Of a stretch of DNA of 11,541 nt, positions 1 to 7,090 are shown in pieces. This DNA comes from Alphaproteobacteria bacterium. Lineage in GTDB: Bacteria > Pseudomonadota > Alphaproteobacteria > RF32 > CAG-239. Both the position numbers and the translations under genes were made by a program. The first letter of the stretch is position 1. Every line of letters begins with the position of its first letter. The stretch lies in contig JAGCFG010000119.1 in assembly GCA_017650255.1 (NCBI GenBank), forward strand, positions 1 through 11,541. Direction: 5' to 3'. The notes beneath the pieces are model-generated. The model was not told the origin of the DNA. It worked only from the letters and a program-made list of their open reading frames with translations, and did not search any database.

Positions 1-35
1 ACACATCCATCGAAGATCTGTTAAAAGAGGAAGAA
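1..35 (+). repeat. Direct repeat copy 1 (encodes TSIEDLLKEEE)
   Basis: Bases 1-35 match bases 370-404 at 34 of 35 positions, the first 28 being identical. Both copies are in the same reading frame of the same gene, 369 bases (123 codons) apart. The repeat may extend upstream beyond the window edge. Flanking sequence on the downstream side is not shared. Confidence 0.85.
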
Positions 36-617
36 GATTATATCTCAACTCCGGTTTTCAACAATTTGCAACGCTTTTCTCTGGAGCAAATCCTAACCTC
101 AAAAGAAAAAAAATTACTTGAAAAAATGGAACAGGAACAAAGTCTCTCCCAGCCAGAAAAATTGCAAATACAACAAATAAATGAAGAACACATCAAAGAA
201 CAACAAAAAGAGATTTCTCAGGATAAAAACAAAAAAATAGAAGAAACCACTCAAAACATCGCAGAAGAAAATTCTGACGACCTCCTGCAAAATATTTTTG
301 AAACTCCTAAAAATCAAGAAGACGAGAAAATCGATACTTTACTGCTTGATAACGATGAAAAACCTTCAAACACATCCATCGAAGATCTGTTAAAAGAAGA
401 AGAAAAACCACAGATTGAGCCGCAGCCGGAACCAGAAGAGCAGACAGAAAAAGATATGCGTTCACTGATTTTGGAAAAAAGCGGAAGAACCTCACAGCTT
501 CAGCAACAAGCTGAAACGCCAGAAGGAACTGAGCAGCACCAAACAGAAAAAGAAAACGAAAAACAAACCACTGTAGATATAAAAAATATAAAAGAAGCCA
601 AAGAACAAGAACGCTAA
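3..617 (+). CDS. Glu/Lys/Gln-rich, probably disordered protein (5' partial)
   Basis: The reading frame is open from the first bases, so the start codon lies outside the window; the TTG near 66 is an internal codon and not a credible start. About 204 residues are visible. They are dominated by E, K, Q and N, with no hydrophobic segment and no recognisable fold, which suggests an intrinsically disordered or partly coiled-coil C-terminal region. The motif TSIEDLLKEEE occurs twice, at the window edge and again at about 369-401, with the DNA almost identical over 35 bases. A related short amphipathic stretch, DDLLQNIFETP, lies between them, and SLEQILTSKEKKLLEK near the start is similar in character; such segments could be short linear binding motifs. 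It ends 9 bases before the stop of the convergent gene. I do not recognise a family and propose no function. Confidence 0.7.
   Translation, partial: TSIEDLLKEEEDYISTPVFNNLQRFSLEQILTSKEKKLLEKMEQEQSLSQPEKLQIQQINEEHIKEQQKEISQDKNKKIEETTQNIAEENSDDLLQNIFETPKNQEDEKIDTLLLDNDEKPSNTSIEDLLKEEEKPQIEPQPEPEEQTEKDMRSLILEKSGRTSQLQQQAETPEGTEQHQTEKENEKQTTVDIKNIKEAKEQER
370..404 (+). repeat. Direct repeat copy 2 (encodes TSIEDLLKEEE)
   Basis: This is the second copy of the repeat at 1-35, differing at one position within 35 bases. The near-perfect nucleotide identity, including third codon positions, points to a recent duplication or gene conversion, since selection on the peptide alone would tolerate synonymous changes. 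Confidence 0.85.
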
Positions 618-626
618 AACCACCTA

Positions 627-1814
627 TTATTTAGACAACAAATCATCAACAATATCCTCAAAAGCGTCTTTTTCACTTGCCTCAACAATACCGATAATCA
701 TCAACTCTCGATCCGTCAAAGGAGTGTTTATTCCGATTTTTTCATAATAATCATAACTTTCCTCAAGCATTTTAGCGGCCATCTCTTTTTTGCCCTTTTC
801 TTTATAATAAGAATAAAGCGCTCTGCTCGCATTTGCCAGTTGCTGATTAAAAACATCCTCACTATCAGAATTCATAACATTTGCATAGGCCCAAACAGCC
901 CTATCACCTTTACCCATTTGTTTATACGCATCACCCAGCCTGCTCCATGCCACAGTGTTTTTGGGATTCAGCTCAATAGCAAGTTCAAAAGCCCCTGAAG
1001 CCAAGGCAACATTTTCCAACATTGCAAAAGTACCAAAACACAAGCTTACATTTGCAATTTCAAACATTTTTCTGCGTTTTTCGTTTTCATCATCCAACCG
1101 ACTGACATCTCCCCAAGCATCATCGATATAAGTTTCCAACAACTGCAAAACCAAAGAGCAATCCCCGTTTGCCAAATTAAAAAGGGCAATATTTTCACGC
1201 GGCAACACTTTATCGGAATTCATCTTTCTAAAAGCGCCGCTCCTACACATTTTTACAAACAACTTCACTGCCGCTATTGTATAAATAACATCATCCTCGC
1301 TATTAAGATGTTGATTTTTATACATAATCACCTGCGCCAACTTTAATTCTTCTGCACCTCTTGCCAACAAGTCAATAATCAAACCCAACAAATTTTGCAA
1401 CCTGCATGGCTTCAATTTATACTGCAAGTCACCATTATTCACCGATTCTTCGCTCTTATGGACTTTATTCTCTTTACTCCAATCAAAAGTATCCATCACA
1501 TCGGCATCATTTTCTTCAAAGTCGTCACCTGCCTCATCTTCAACCTGCACAACAACTCTATCCAAGCGCATATCTTGCTTGAGCATTGCTTTTCTTTCCG
1601 CACGTTTTTTTTGGATACGCCTGTTTATCACACCTTTGATTGCCCTTAACATCAGCCACAAAAACACCAACGTCAGCAAAGAAAGAAAAACAGCTACCAA
1701 AACCATCTCGCCAACCGACAAATACGCAACATAATCCCTGACAGCTGCCATACACTTATCCCATGCTGCATCAAAAAAATCGCGTAATTTCTCAAAAGTA
1801 AAATTATTATCCAT
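627..1814 (-). CDS. Membrane-anchored TPR-like protein, function unknown
   Basis: A 395-residue protein. Residues 1-34 form a short amphipathic N-terminus, residues about 35-58 are one strong transmembrane helix, and residues 60-80 are rich in K and R, which by the positive-inside rule puts the C-terminal part in the cytoplasm. A highly acidic linker follows (about 91-112), then a helical domain from about 135. Residues about 254-319 look like two tetratricopeptide repeats; the clearer one contains AWSRLGDAYKQMGKGDRAVW, with the usual small and aromatic positions. TPR domains bind other proteins, so a membrane-tethered scaffold is plausible, but the partner is unknown. The start ATG (1812-1814) has only a weak GGTG in front. 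A perfect -10 box lies upstream on this strand. It converges on the Glu/Lys-rich gene, 9 bases between stops. Confidence 0.8.
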   Translation of the reverse strand: MDNNFTFEKLRDFFDAAWDKCMAAVRDYVAYLSVGEMVLVAVFLSLLTLVFLWLMLRAIKGVINRRIQKKRAERKAMLKQDMRLDRVVVQVEDEAGDDFEENDADVMDTFDWSKENKVHKSEESVNNGDLQYKLKPCRLQNLLGLIIDLLARGAEELKLAQVIMYKNQHLNSEDDVIYTIAAVKLFVKMCRSGAFRKMNSDKVLPRENIALFNLANGDCSLVLQLLETYIDDAWGDVSRLDDENEKRRKMFEIANVSLCFGTFAMLENVALASGAFELAIELNPKNTVAWSRLGDAYKQMGKGDRAVWAYANVMNSDSEDVFNQQLANASRALYSYYKEKGKKEMAAKMLEESYDYYEKIGINTPLTDRELMIIGIVEASEKDAFEDIVDDLLSK

Positions 1815-1831
1815 GTCGACACCGAGAGATG

Positions 1832-1868
1832 TTTACAAAAATCTTTTTTATGTGTATAAACTATTATA
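1832..1868. promoter_or_regulatory. Divergent promoter region
   Basis: On the plus strand, TTTACA (1832-1837) and TATAAA (1855-1860) are separated by 17 bases, the ideal sigma-70 geometry, giving a transcript starting near 1867 and a leader of about 40 bases to the ATG at 1906. On the minus strand, a perfect TATAAT (reverse complement of 1863-1868) would start a transcript near 1856, about 42 bases before the TPR-gene ATG; its -35 box is weak. The two promoters overlap, so they may compete for polymerase. Called by eye only. Confidence 0.5.
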
Positions 1869-1905
1869 CTTTGTAACAAAAAACAACAAAAAAGAAGACT
1901 CGTCA

Positions 1906-2787
1906 ATGGGATATCTTGCCAATAAAAAACACCTAGCCTTTGTAACTGCAAGTTTGCGAACATTTTTGTTTCTTTCCGCAATAATAACACTATTTGCATT
2001 TGGCAAAAATAATTATGGGCAATTTATGAATGAATATCGTTGGCAGCTGTACCTATTGCTTACAATAGCATTTTTATATACCTTAGTAAAAAAAATGCCG
2101 ATACTTTGCCTTTCATTTTTCATTCTCGGCTCCATAAACTTTTTTTGTATAACATCCAGCATAAATCTATTTAATTTTCAGCCCCGGCAAAACACCATCA
2201 ATATCCTATTTGAAAATCGCGGACACAATCCCCTAAAAGTCATCGACAGAATAACAAAAACAACACCGGACATCATTGCCGTTACTAATTCTGACTTGAC
2301 CGATTTTGACATCTCAGACATGCTTTCCGAAAACTACCCTTTGTTACCAGCCCAAAATAACGAAAACAACTTTATGCTCTCAAAATTAAAGGTCGAAAAA
2401 TCCGGCAGAATTAACCTTGATAAAAGCCATCAAGCTCCTTTTATGTGCATTGAGCACGAACAAGACCTAATCACTTTTATTGCTGTAGATTTTTCCGACT
2501 TTTCTTATAAAGAAATTGCATCAGCCTTGAAAAAACTGTCCTCATTCATATCAGACCAAGATAATCCGGTAGTAATTTTCGGTAATTTCAACAACGTCTC
2601 TTGGTCATATCCACTCAGCTCATTCGTTGCCAAAAATGGACTTGTAGTAAAAAACTCAATGTTTGACAATTTTCGCAATCTGATTACTCCAGCGCACCAT
2701 TACATTCTCGGCTTTGAAGAAGGAAATTTTCAAGGCAATATTTTTCTTTCTTTCCTAAATTCTTTTTCAAAATTTACCAGATTTTAG
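1906..2787 (+). CDS. Three-helix membrane protein with degenerate EEP (endonuclease/exonuclease/phosphatase-like) domain
   Basis: 293 residues. Three hydrophobic helices (about 17-33, 46-62, 65-85) precede a domain from about residue 95 whose layout matches the EEP superfamily: a first strand (INILFEN), a PDIIAV strand, an FIAVDFS strand, VVIFGNFNNVSWS (223-234) and AHHYILG near the end. This architecture, three helices then an EEP domain, is familiar in Alphaproteobacteria. The expected catalytic residues are mostly replaced: Glu of the usual LQE is N128, Asp of GDFN is N227, the His before the hydrolysis loop is D195, and Asp of the terminal DH pair is H264. N229 and H265 remain. I infer an inactive homologue that may keep a binding role at the membrane. 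The start at 1906 was chosen because the in-frame ATG at 1813 overlaps the divergent start codon and precedes the predicted promoter. An AAGAAG lies upstream as a weak ribosome site. Confidence 0.7.
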   Translation: MGYLANKKHLAFVTASLRTFLFLSAIITLFAFGKNNYGQFMNEYRWQLYLLLTIAFLYTLVKKMPILCLSFFILGSINFFCITSSINLFNFQPRQNTINILFENRGHNPLKVIDRITKTTPDIIAVTNSDLTDFDISDMLSENYPLLPAQNNENNFMLSKLKVEKSGRINLDKSHQAPFMCIEHEQDLITFIAVDFSDFSYKEIASALKKLSSFISDQDNPVVIFGNFNNVSWSYPLSSFVAKNGLVVKNSMFDNFRNLITPAHHYILGFEEGNFQGNIFLSFLNSFSKFTRF

Positions 2788-2801
2788 CTTTTCGCTATTA
2801 T
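2773..2801 (+). promoter_or_regulatory. Possible promoter of the Lon-like protease gene
   Basis: TTTACC (2773-2778) and TATTAT (2796-2801) are separated by 17 bases, giving a start near 2808 and a leader of about 37 bases. The -35 half lies in the last codons of the upstream gene. A perfect TATAAT at 2827-2832 is also present but would start transcription downstream of the ribosome-binding site. Moderate match, by eye. Confidence 0.35.
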
Positions 2802-2832
2802 ATCTTACGCAAAATAACTTTGCATTTATAAT

Positions 2833-2836
2833 AGGG
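2833..2836 (+). promoter_or_regulatory. Ribosome-binding site of the Lon-like protease gene
   Basis: AGGG lies 8 bases before the ATG at 2845 and fixes that start codon. Confidence 0.6.
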
Positions 2837-2844
2837 CGACAAAA

Positions 2845-5283
2845 ATGAGTATTTCAAAATTAAAAACAAAAGATTTATACAGAGTCTGTGATCCTCAAAA
2901 ATTCGACTTCTCTACTACTGCAGAATTAGAAGAGCGTATGTCGGCACTTGGTCAAGACCGAGCTATCAGCGCCGTAGAATTGGGTATAAACATAAAATCA
3001 AAAGGCTACAATCTCTTTTGTCTCGGCCCCGAAGGTACCGGAAAAACCAGCCTTGTAAAAAGAATTTTGGAAGAAGAAGCAAAAAAACGTCCAACTCCGA
3101 AAGACTGGGCATATATCTACAATTTTGACGAACCTTACAAACCAAAAAGCATAAGTTTTCCTGCCGGACAAGGCTGCGAATTTGCCAAAGATATCGATAA
3201 ACTTATCGAAGACTTCAGCATTGCAATTCCCGCCATTCTTGAAAGTGAGGAATACAAGGCCGGTGTTAATATCATCAACGAAAAATACAAACACAAAAAA
3301 GACGAATATCTGCAAATATTGCAAAAAAAAGCCAAAGGTAAAAATGTTTCACTTCTTCACATGCAAGTCGGCTTGGTCGTTGCACCGATGAAAAATGGCG
3401 AAATTTTAAGTCCAGAGGCATTTGACAACCTGCCAGAAGAAGAGAAAAAAGAACTCGTTAACGACTTAAATGTTATGCAGGAAGAAATTGAAAAAGTTGC
3501 CAAAGATCTTCCGGAATGGGAGGATAAACAACGCTCCGAACACAATCTTCTGCGCGAAAAATTTATTAAACTGGCAGTTAAAAATCCCATCGATTCTCTG
3601 CGCCAAAAATATAAAGGACATCGTGAAATCAGCGAGTTTTTGAAAAACATTCAAAACCACATTGTCACAAATATTGAAGACTTTTTACCGGAAGATGCCC
3701 CACAAAATGCAAAAGCCGGTGAAGAAGACGTTCTTTCTGCCTTGCTTTCAAAAGTAAATCGCCAAGAAGAAGACAAATTTGCCAAGTTTAAGGTCAATGT
3801 AATCGTTAAAAACGAGCCCGATTCCGGCGCCCCGATAATCCACCTCTATCACCCCACACAAGGCAATCTGGTAGGCAGAGTCGAGCGCATACAACAATAT
3901 GGTGCTTTGCTCACCGACTTCACATTGATTAAAGCCGGAGCCCTGCACTGTGCTAACGGAGGTTTTTTGCTTATTGATGCACGCAAACTTCTCTTGCAAC
4001 CCTACGCTTGGGATTCGCTCAAACGCTCACTTGCCTCAAAAAGCATCAAAATAGAAACTCCGGGAGAAGAAACAAGTTTTACTACCATTTCGCTTGATCC
4101 TGAGCCGATTCCTCTTGATATAAAAATCATTTTGACCGGCGACGAAGAACTTTATGAACTCTTGACCGAGCGCGATCCAGATTTTTCCGACTATTTCAAA
4201 GTTGAAGCAGATTTCGGAACCCTAATGGACCGAACCTATGAAAACGAGATAGAATATGCAAAACTAATCGGCTCCCTCTCCAACAAAAAGAAATTGCGCA
4301 ATTTAAACAAACAAGCTGTCGCCCGTATAATTGAACATTCTTCTCGTCTTGCGGAAGATGCCCAAAAACTGACAGCGCACATTGCCTCAATCGGTGACCT
4401 CTTGCGCGAAGCTGATTATTGGGCAAGAGTATCAAACTCCAAACAAATCGGCAAAAAACACGTTGACAAAGCCATTGCCGAACAAGTCTATCGCAGTGAC
4501 CGCATCAAACAAGCCATGTTGGAACAAATTGACAATGGCACGATTCTACTGGACATTGCCGGCTCAAAAATTGGGCAAATCAACGGACTTGTTGTATATA
4601 ATTTCTCACGCTTCTCCTTTGGAAAACCGGCTCGTATAACCGTCCAAGCACGTATCGGCAGTGGCGAGGTTATCAACATTGAGCGCGAAACAAACATGAG
4701 CGGTCCAATACATACCAAAGGTGTGCTTATCCTGCAATCGTTGATTGCCAACCGCTTTGCCAAAAATTCCCCGCTTTCACTTTCCGCATCCATTGTTTTC
4801 GAACAATCTTACGGCGGAGTTGACGGCGATAGCGCATCATCGACTGAATACTACTGCCTGCTTTCCGCAATTGCCGGCATCCCGATAAAACAAAATATTG
4901 CCGTAACCGGCTCCATCAACCAATTCGGTGATATTCAACCCATCGGCGGCGTCAACGAAAAAATCGAAGGCTTTTTTGATGTCTGCGCCCATCACGGACT
5001 TACCGGAGACCAAGGTGTTATTATTCCACGCTCCAACATAACCAACCTTATGCTGAGAGAAGATGTCGTAAATGCCGTAAACGAAGGCAAATTCCATATC
5101 TACGCTATTGACAATGTGGACGACGGTATAGAGATTTTGACCGGAATGAAAGCCGGCAAACCCAACGCCAAAGGCGAATTTCCGAAAGGCAGCGTAAACT
5201 GGCATGTAAAACAAAGCCTTGATAAATACTATCAGCAATATGTTCAATATGCCAAAGAAACCATGGGCTGTATCAAGTGCTAA
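2845..5283 (+). CDS. Lon-family ATP-dependent protease (YcbZ/LonB-like, AAA_32 type)
   Basis: 812 residues, a full-length member of the Lon-related family typified by E. coli YcbZ, not classical LonA: it lacks the LonA N-terminal substrate domain and has a large insertion between Walker A and Walker B. Walker A is GPEGTGKTS (61-69); the long insertion is charged and partly coiled (about 110-340); the Walker B-like segment is GGFLLIDA with D378; a sensor-like LTGDEE and the family phrase DPDFSDYF follow. The C-terminal protease domain holds the Ser-Lys dyad: S663 in DGDSAS and K706 in GGVNEKIEGF, 43 residues apart as in LonA. It should therefore be an active cytoplasmic, ATP-driven serine protease degrading damaged or regulatory proteins; the substrates are unknown. 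It has its own promoter candidate and SD. Its stop overlaps that of the convergent CCA-enzyme gene. Confidence 0.93.
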   Translation: MSISKLKTKDLYRVCDPQKFDFSTTAELEERMSALGQDRAISAVELGINIKSKGYNLFCLGPEGTGKTSLVKRILEEEAKKRPTPKDWAYIYNFDEPYKPKSISFPAGQGCEFAKDIDKLIEDFSIAIPAILESEEYKAGVNIINEKYKHKKDEYLQILQKKAKGKNVSLLHMQVGLVVAPMKNGEILSPEAFDNLPEEEKKELVNDLNVMQEEIEKVAKDLPEWEDKQRSEHNLLREKFIKLAVKNPIDSLRQKYKGHREISEFLKNIQNHIVTNIEDFLPEDAPQNAKAGEEDVLSALLSKVNRQEEDKFAKFKVNVIVKNEPDSGAPIIHLYHPTQGNLVGRVERIQQYGALLTDFTLIKAGALHCANGGFLLIDARKLLLQPYAWDSLKRSLASKSIKIETPGEETSFTTISLDPEPIPLDIKIILTGDEELYELLTERDPDFSDYFKVEADFGTLMDRTYENEIEYAKLIGSLSNKKKLRNLNKQAVARIIEHSSRLAEDAQKLTAHIASIGDLLREADYWARVSNSKQIGKKHVDKAIAEQVYRSDRIKQAMLEQIDNGTILLDIAGSKIGQINGLVVYNFSRFSFGKPARITVQARIGSGEVINIERETNMSGPIHTKGVLILQSLIANRFAKNSPLSLSASIVFEQSYGGVDGDSASSTEYYCLLSAIAGIPIKQNIAVTGSINQFGDIQPIGGVNEKIEGFFDVCAHHGLTGDQGVIIPRSNITNLMLREDVVNAVNEGKFHIYAIDNVDDGIEILTGMKAGKPNAKGEFPKGSVNWHVKQSLDKYYQQYVQYAKETMGCIKC

Positions 5284-6497
5284 ATTTGCGCCAATAAATC
5301 TTCTTTAGACAGGCAAAAATCGCTATCCATCCAGATTTTTTCCAGTTTATTGAGTATTGCCCCCACTTTTGAGCCTTTCACATTCTTAGTTTCCATAACA
5401 TCTCGTCCGCCGACGGGAAAAACCGGAACTTCGGCATTTTCAATTTCTTTGATAATATTACCCAAAGCATCCGGCACAATCTCTCTTCTTGCCGATTCAA
5501 TCAACAGCTTATCAAGACAAAACTCCTTGCCGAATTGATAGATAATTTTGCGTCGCAGTTTTTCTTCCAAAATATTTTCAACCCCGACATTATTTGCCGC
5601 CAATTTTACCATTCTCTCTCTTTGATTTTTGGTAAAATGCATTCTAACAGCAATATTTTCAGCCAAATCTTTGTCCGGAAAATACAAAACAAAAAACCGA
5701 CGCAAATAACAAGGTTTGATGTCATCATAAGCATCTTCCAAATTAATCAAAAACTGCAAATTGCTCAAATACTCCGACTTTCCCAACCAATTTTGCAAAA
5801 TATCATTCTCAAACATTGTCGCAAAAACCTTCGGAGCATTCGGAGTTAGAATAATTTTTGTCAGCTCATCCCTGATTCGCTCAATCGAAATTTTTTCCAA
5901 ACCTTCTCTGTTTTCGATACACGCTTTCAAAGCTTTTTTATCATATCCTTTTTTTGCAAACAGTGAATAAAAACGAAAAAACCTCAAAATTCGTAAATAA
6001 TCTTCTTTTACACGCTGGTCAGCATCACCGATAAAGCGCACAATTCCTTTTTCCAAATCGCTTATACCGTCATAATAATCAAAAACATTACCTTTTTCAT
6101 CGGCATAAACCGCATTTATAGTCAAATCACGCCTTGAGGCATCTGTTTTCCAGTCGTCGGTAAACTCGACAATCGCGTGTCTCCCGTCGGTTGAAACATC
6201 TTTTCTCAGCGATGTAACCTCCAAAATATTTCCATTAACCAAAACGCCGAGTGTTCCGAACTTCAAGCCTATCGGCACAGTTTTCACGCCGGCATCTTCA
6301 CAAGCCTCTGCCAACTCGTCAGGAGAAAGATCTGTTGCAAAATCTATATCAAAATTTTTCCTTCCGGCAATAGCATCTCGCACTGCACCACCCACAAAAC
6401 GAAGCACTCCGCCATAATTGCGAACAACATCAAAAATCTTCAAAACCTGCGGGCTATCCGTTATCTTGCTAATATCAAGATATTTATCTCTAATCAT
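5280..6497 (-). CDS. cca: CCA tRNA nucleotidyltransferase / poly(A) polymerase family (class II)
   Basis: 405 residues. The nucleotidyltransferase head has VGGAVRD (35-41) followed by the metal-binding pair in FDIDFATD (D50, D52), a TSLRKD segment (95-100), and RRDLTINA (122-129), all diagnostic of class II enzymes. The RNA-binding part begins with RILRFFRFYSLF (169-180) and ERIRDELTKI, followed by helical neck and body regions. The enzyme adds or repairs the 3' CCA of tRNA from CTP and ATP in the cytoplasm. Bacterial poly(A) polymerases share this fold; CCA addition is the more likely role because most Alphaproteobacteria carry a single such protein, but sequence alone does not settle it. 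The ATG at 6495-6497 has no strong SD. The gene is divergent from ialB, 83 bases between starts, and its TAG overlaps the protease TAA (CTAA at 5280-5283). Confidence 0.9.
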   Translation of the reverse strand: MIRDKYLDISKITDSPQVLKIFDVVRNYGGVLRFVGGAVRDAIAGRKNFDIDFATDLSPDELAEACEDAGVKTVPIGLKFGTLGVLVNGNILEVTSLRKDVSTDGRHAIVEFTDDWKTDASRRDLTINAVYADEKGNVFDYYDGISDLEKGIVRFIGDADQRVKEDYLRILRFFRFYSLFAKKGYDKKALKACIENREGLEKISIERIRDELTKIILTPNAPKVFATMFENDILQNWLGKSEYLSNLQFLINLEDAYDDIKPCYLRRFFVLYFPDKDLAENIAVRMHFTKNQRERMVKLAANNVGVENILEEKLRRKIIYQFGKEFCLDKLLIESARREIVPDALGNIIKEIENAEVPVFPVGGRDVMETKNVKGSKVGAILNKLEKIWMDSDFCLSKEDLLAQI

Positions 6498-6580
6498 CTC
6501 AATCTACTAAAAATGTTGTAATTTAAAATATTTTCTGTATTTTATAAGGCGGAAATTAACCTCAAAAAAGGATAAATACA
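6498..6580. promoter_or_regulatory. Divergent promoter region between cca and ialB-like gene
   Basis: This AT-rich 83-base gap must supply promoters in both directions. For the plus strand, TTGTAA (6516-6521) and TATTTT (6538-6543) are 16 bases apart, a moderate match; TATAAG (6543-6548) is an alternative -10. On the minus strand, TATAAA and TAAAAT boxes occur around 6541-6547 without a good -35. No operator-like palindrome was seen. Confidence 0.35.
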
Positions 6581-7090
6581 ATGAAAAAAATCGGATTTGC
6601 GATTATTTGTGCATTTTATTTACTGCCCATTCTTGCCAACGCCGCCGAACCGAAACTTATCGGCGAATATCAGGACTGGTCAGCCTACTATATGCCGGAG
6701 GGCAAAAGCATTATGTGCTACATGACCAGTTTTCCTAAAAAATCCGAGGGCAAATATACCGTTCGTGGCGAGGTTTTTATGGCCATAACCCATCGCCCTG
6801 CCGACAAAACCTTTGATGTGGTTAATTTTGTCGCCGGCTATACCTATAAAGCCAATGCCCCGATAACTGTCAAAATCGGCAACACCAAAATTACCGACCT
6901 CTTTGCCGACAAAGACAAAGCCTGGGCAACAACAGATGCTGCCGACAAAAAACTTGTTGCCGAAATGAAAAAAGGCAACCAACTCATCATTGAGGGCAGC
7001 TCCTTCAAAGGCACCCTAACCAAAGATACCTATTCTTTGAAAGGCTTTTCCGCCGCCTATCGTGCAATCAGCGAAAAGTGCCGGCGATGA
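6581..7090 (+). CDS. ialB: IalB-family (invasion-associated locus B) exported protein
   Basis: 169 residues with a clear Sec signal peptide: MKK start, hydrophobic core to about residue 18, and a signal peptidase I site ANA|A near 21-22. The mature part carries the IalB-family wording: LIGEYQDWSAYY, CYMTSFPKKSEGKY, THRPADKT, FVAGYTYK, KLVAEMKKG, and GTLTKDTYSLKGFSAAYRAI. Two cysteines (C46, C167) remain after cleavage and could form a disulfide, consistent with periplasmic or surface location. IalB was first linked to erythrocyte invasion in Bartonella, but the family is widespread in non-pathogenic Alphaproteobacteria, so a virulence role should not be assumed. The ATG is preceded by AAGGA (6568-6572) at 8 bases. 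The stop TGA overlaps the rlmN ATG. Confidence 0.9.
   Translation: MKKIGFAIICAFYLLPILANAAEPKLIGEYQDWSAYYMPEGKSIMCYMTSFPKKSEGKYTVRGEVFMAITHRPADKTFDVVNFVAGYTYKANAPITVKIGNTKITDLFADKDKAWATTDAADKKLVAEMKKGNQLIIEGSSFKGTLTKDTYSLKGFSAAYRAISEKCRR

Noticed and set aside
1813..1905. Start of the EEP-like gene at ATG 1813
   Set aside because: It overlaps the divergent gene's start codon, would lie upstream of the best promoter and adds a non-family N-terminus before M32.
2809..2823. GCAAA-ATAAC-TTTGC hairpin between the EEP-like and Lon-like genes
   Set aside because: The stem is only 5 bp and is not followed by a T-run, so it is not called a terminator.
2827..2832. Perfect TATAAT just before the Lon-like gene
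   Set aside because: Transcription would begin after the ribosome-binding site, about 6 bases before the ATG; an upstream pair of boxes fits better, though a near-leaderless transcript cannot be excluded.
7078..7086. GTG start for rlmN
   Set aside because: The ATG at 7087 forms an ATGA overlap with the upstream stop, which is the typical coupling arrangement.
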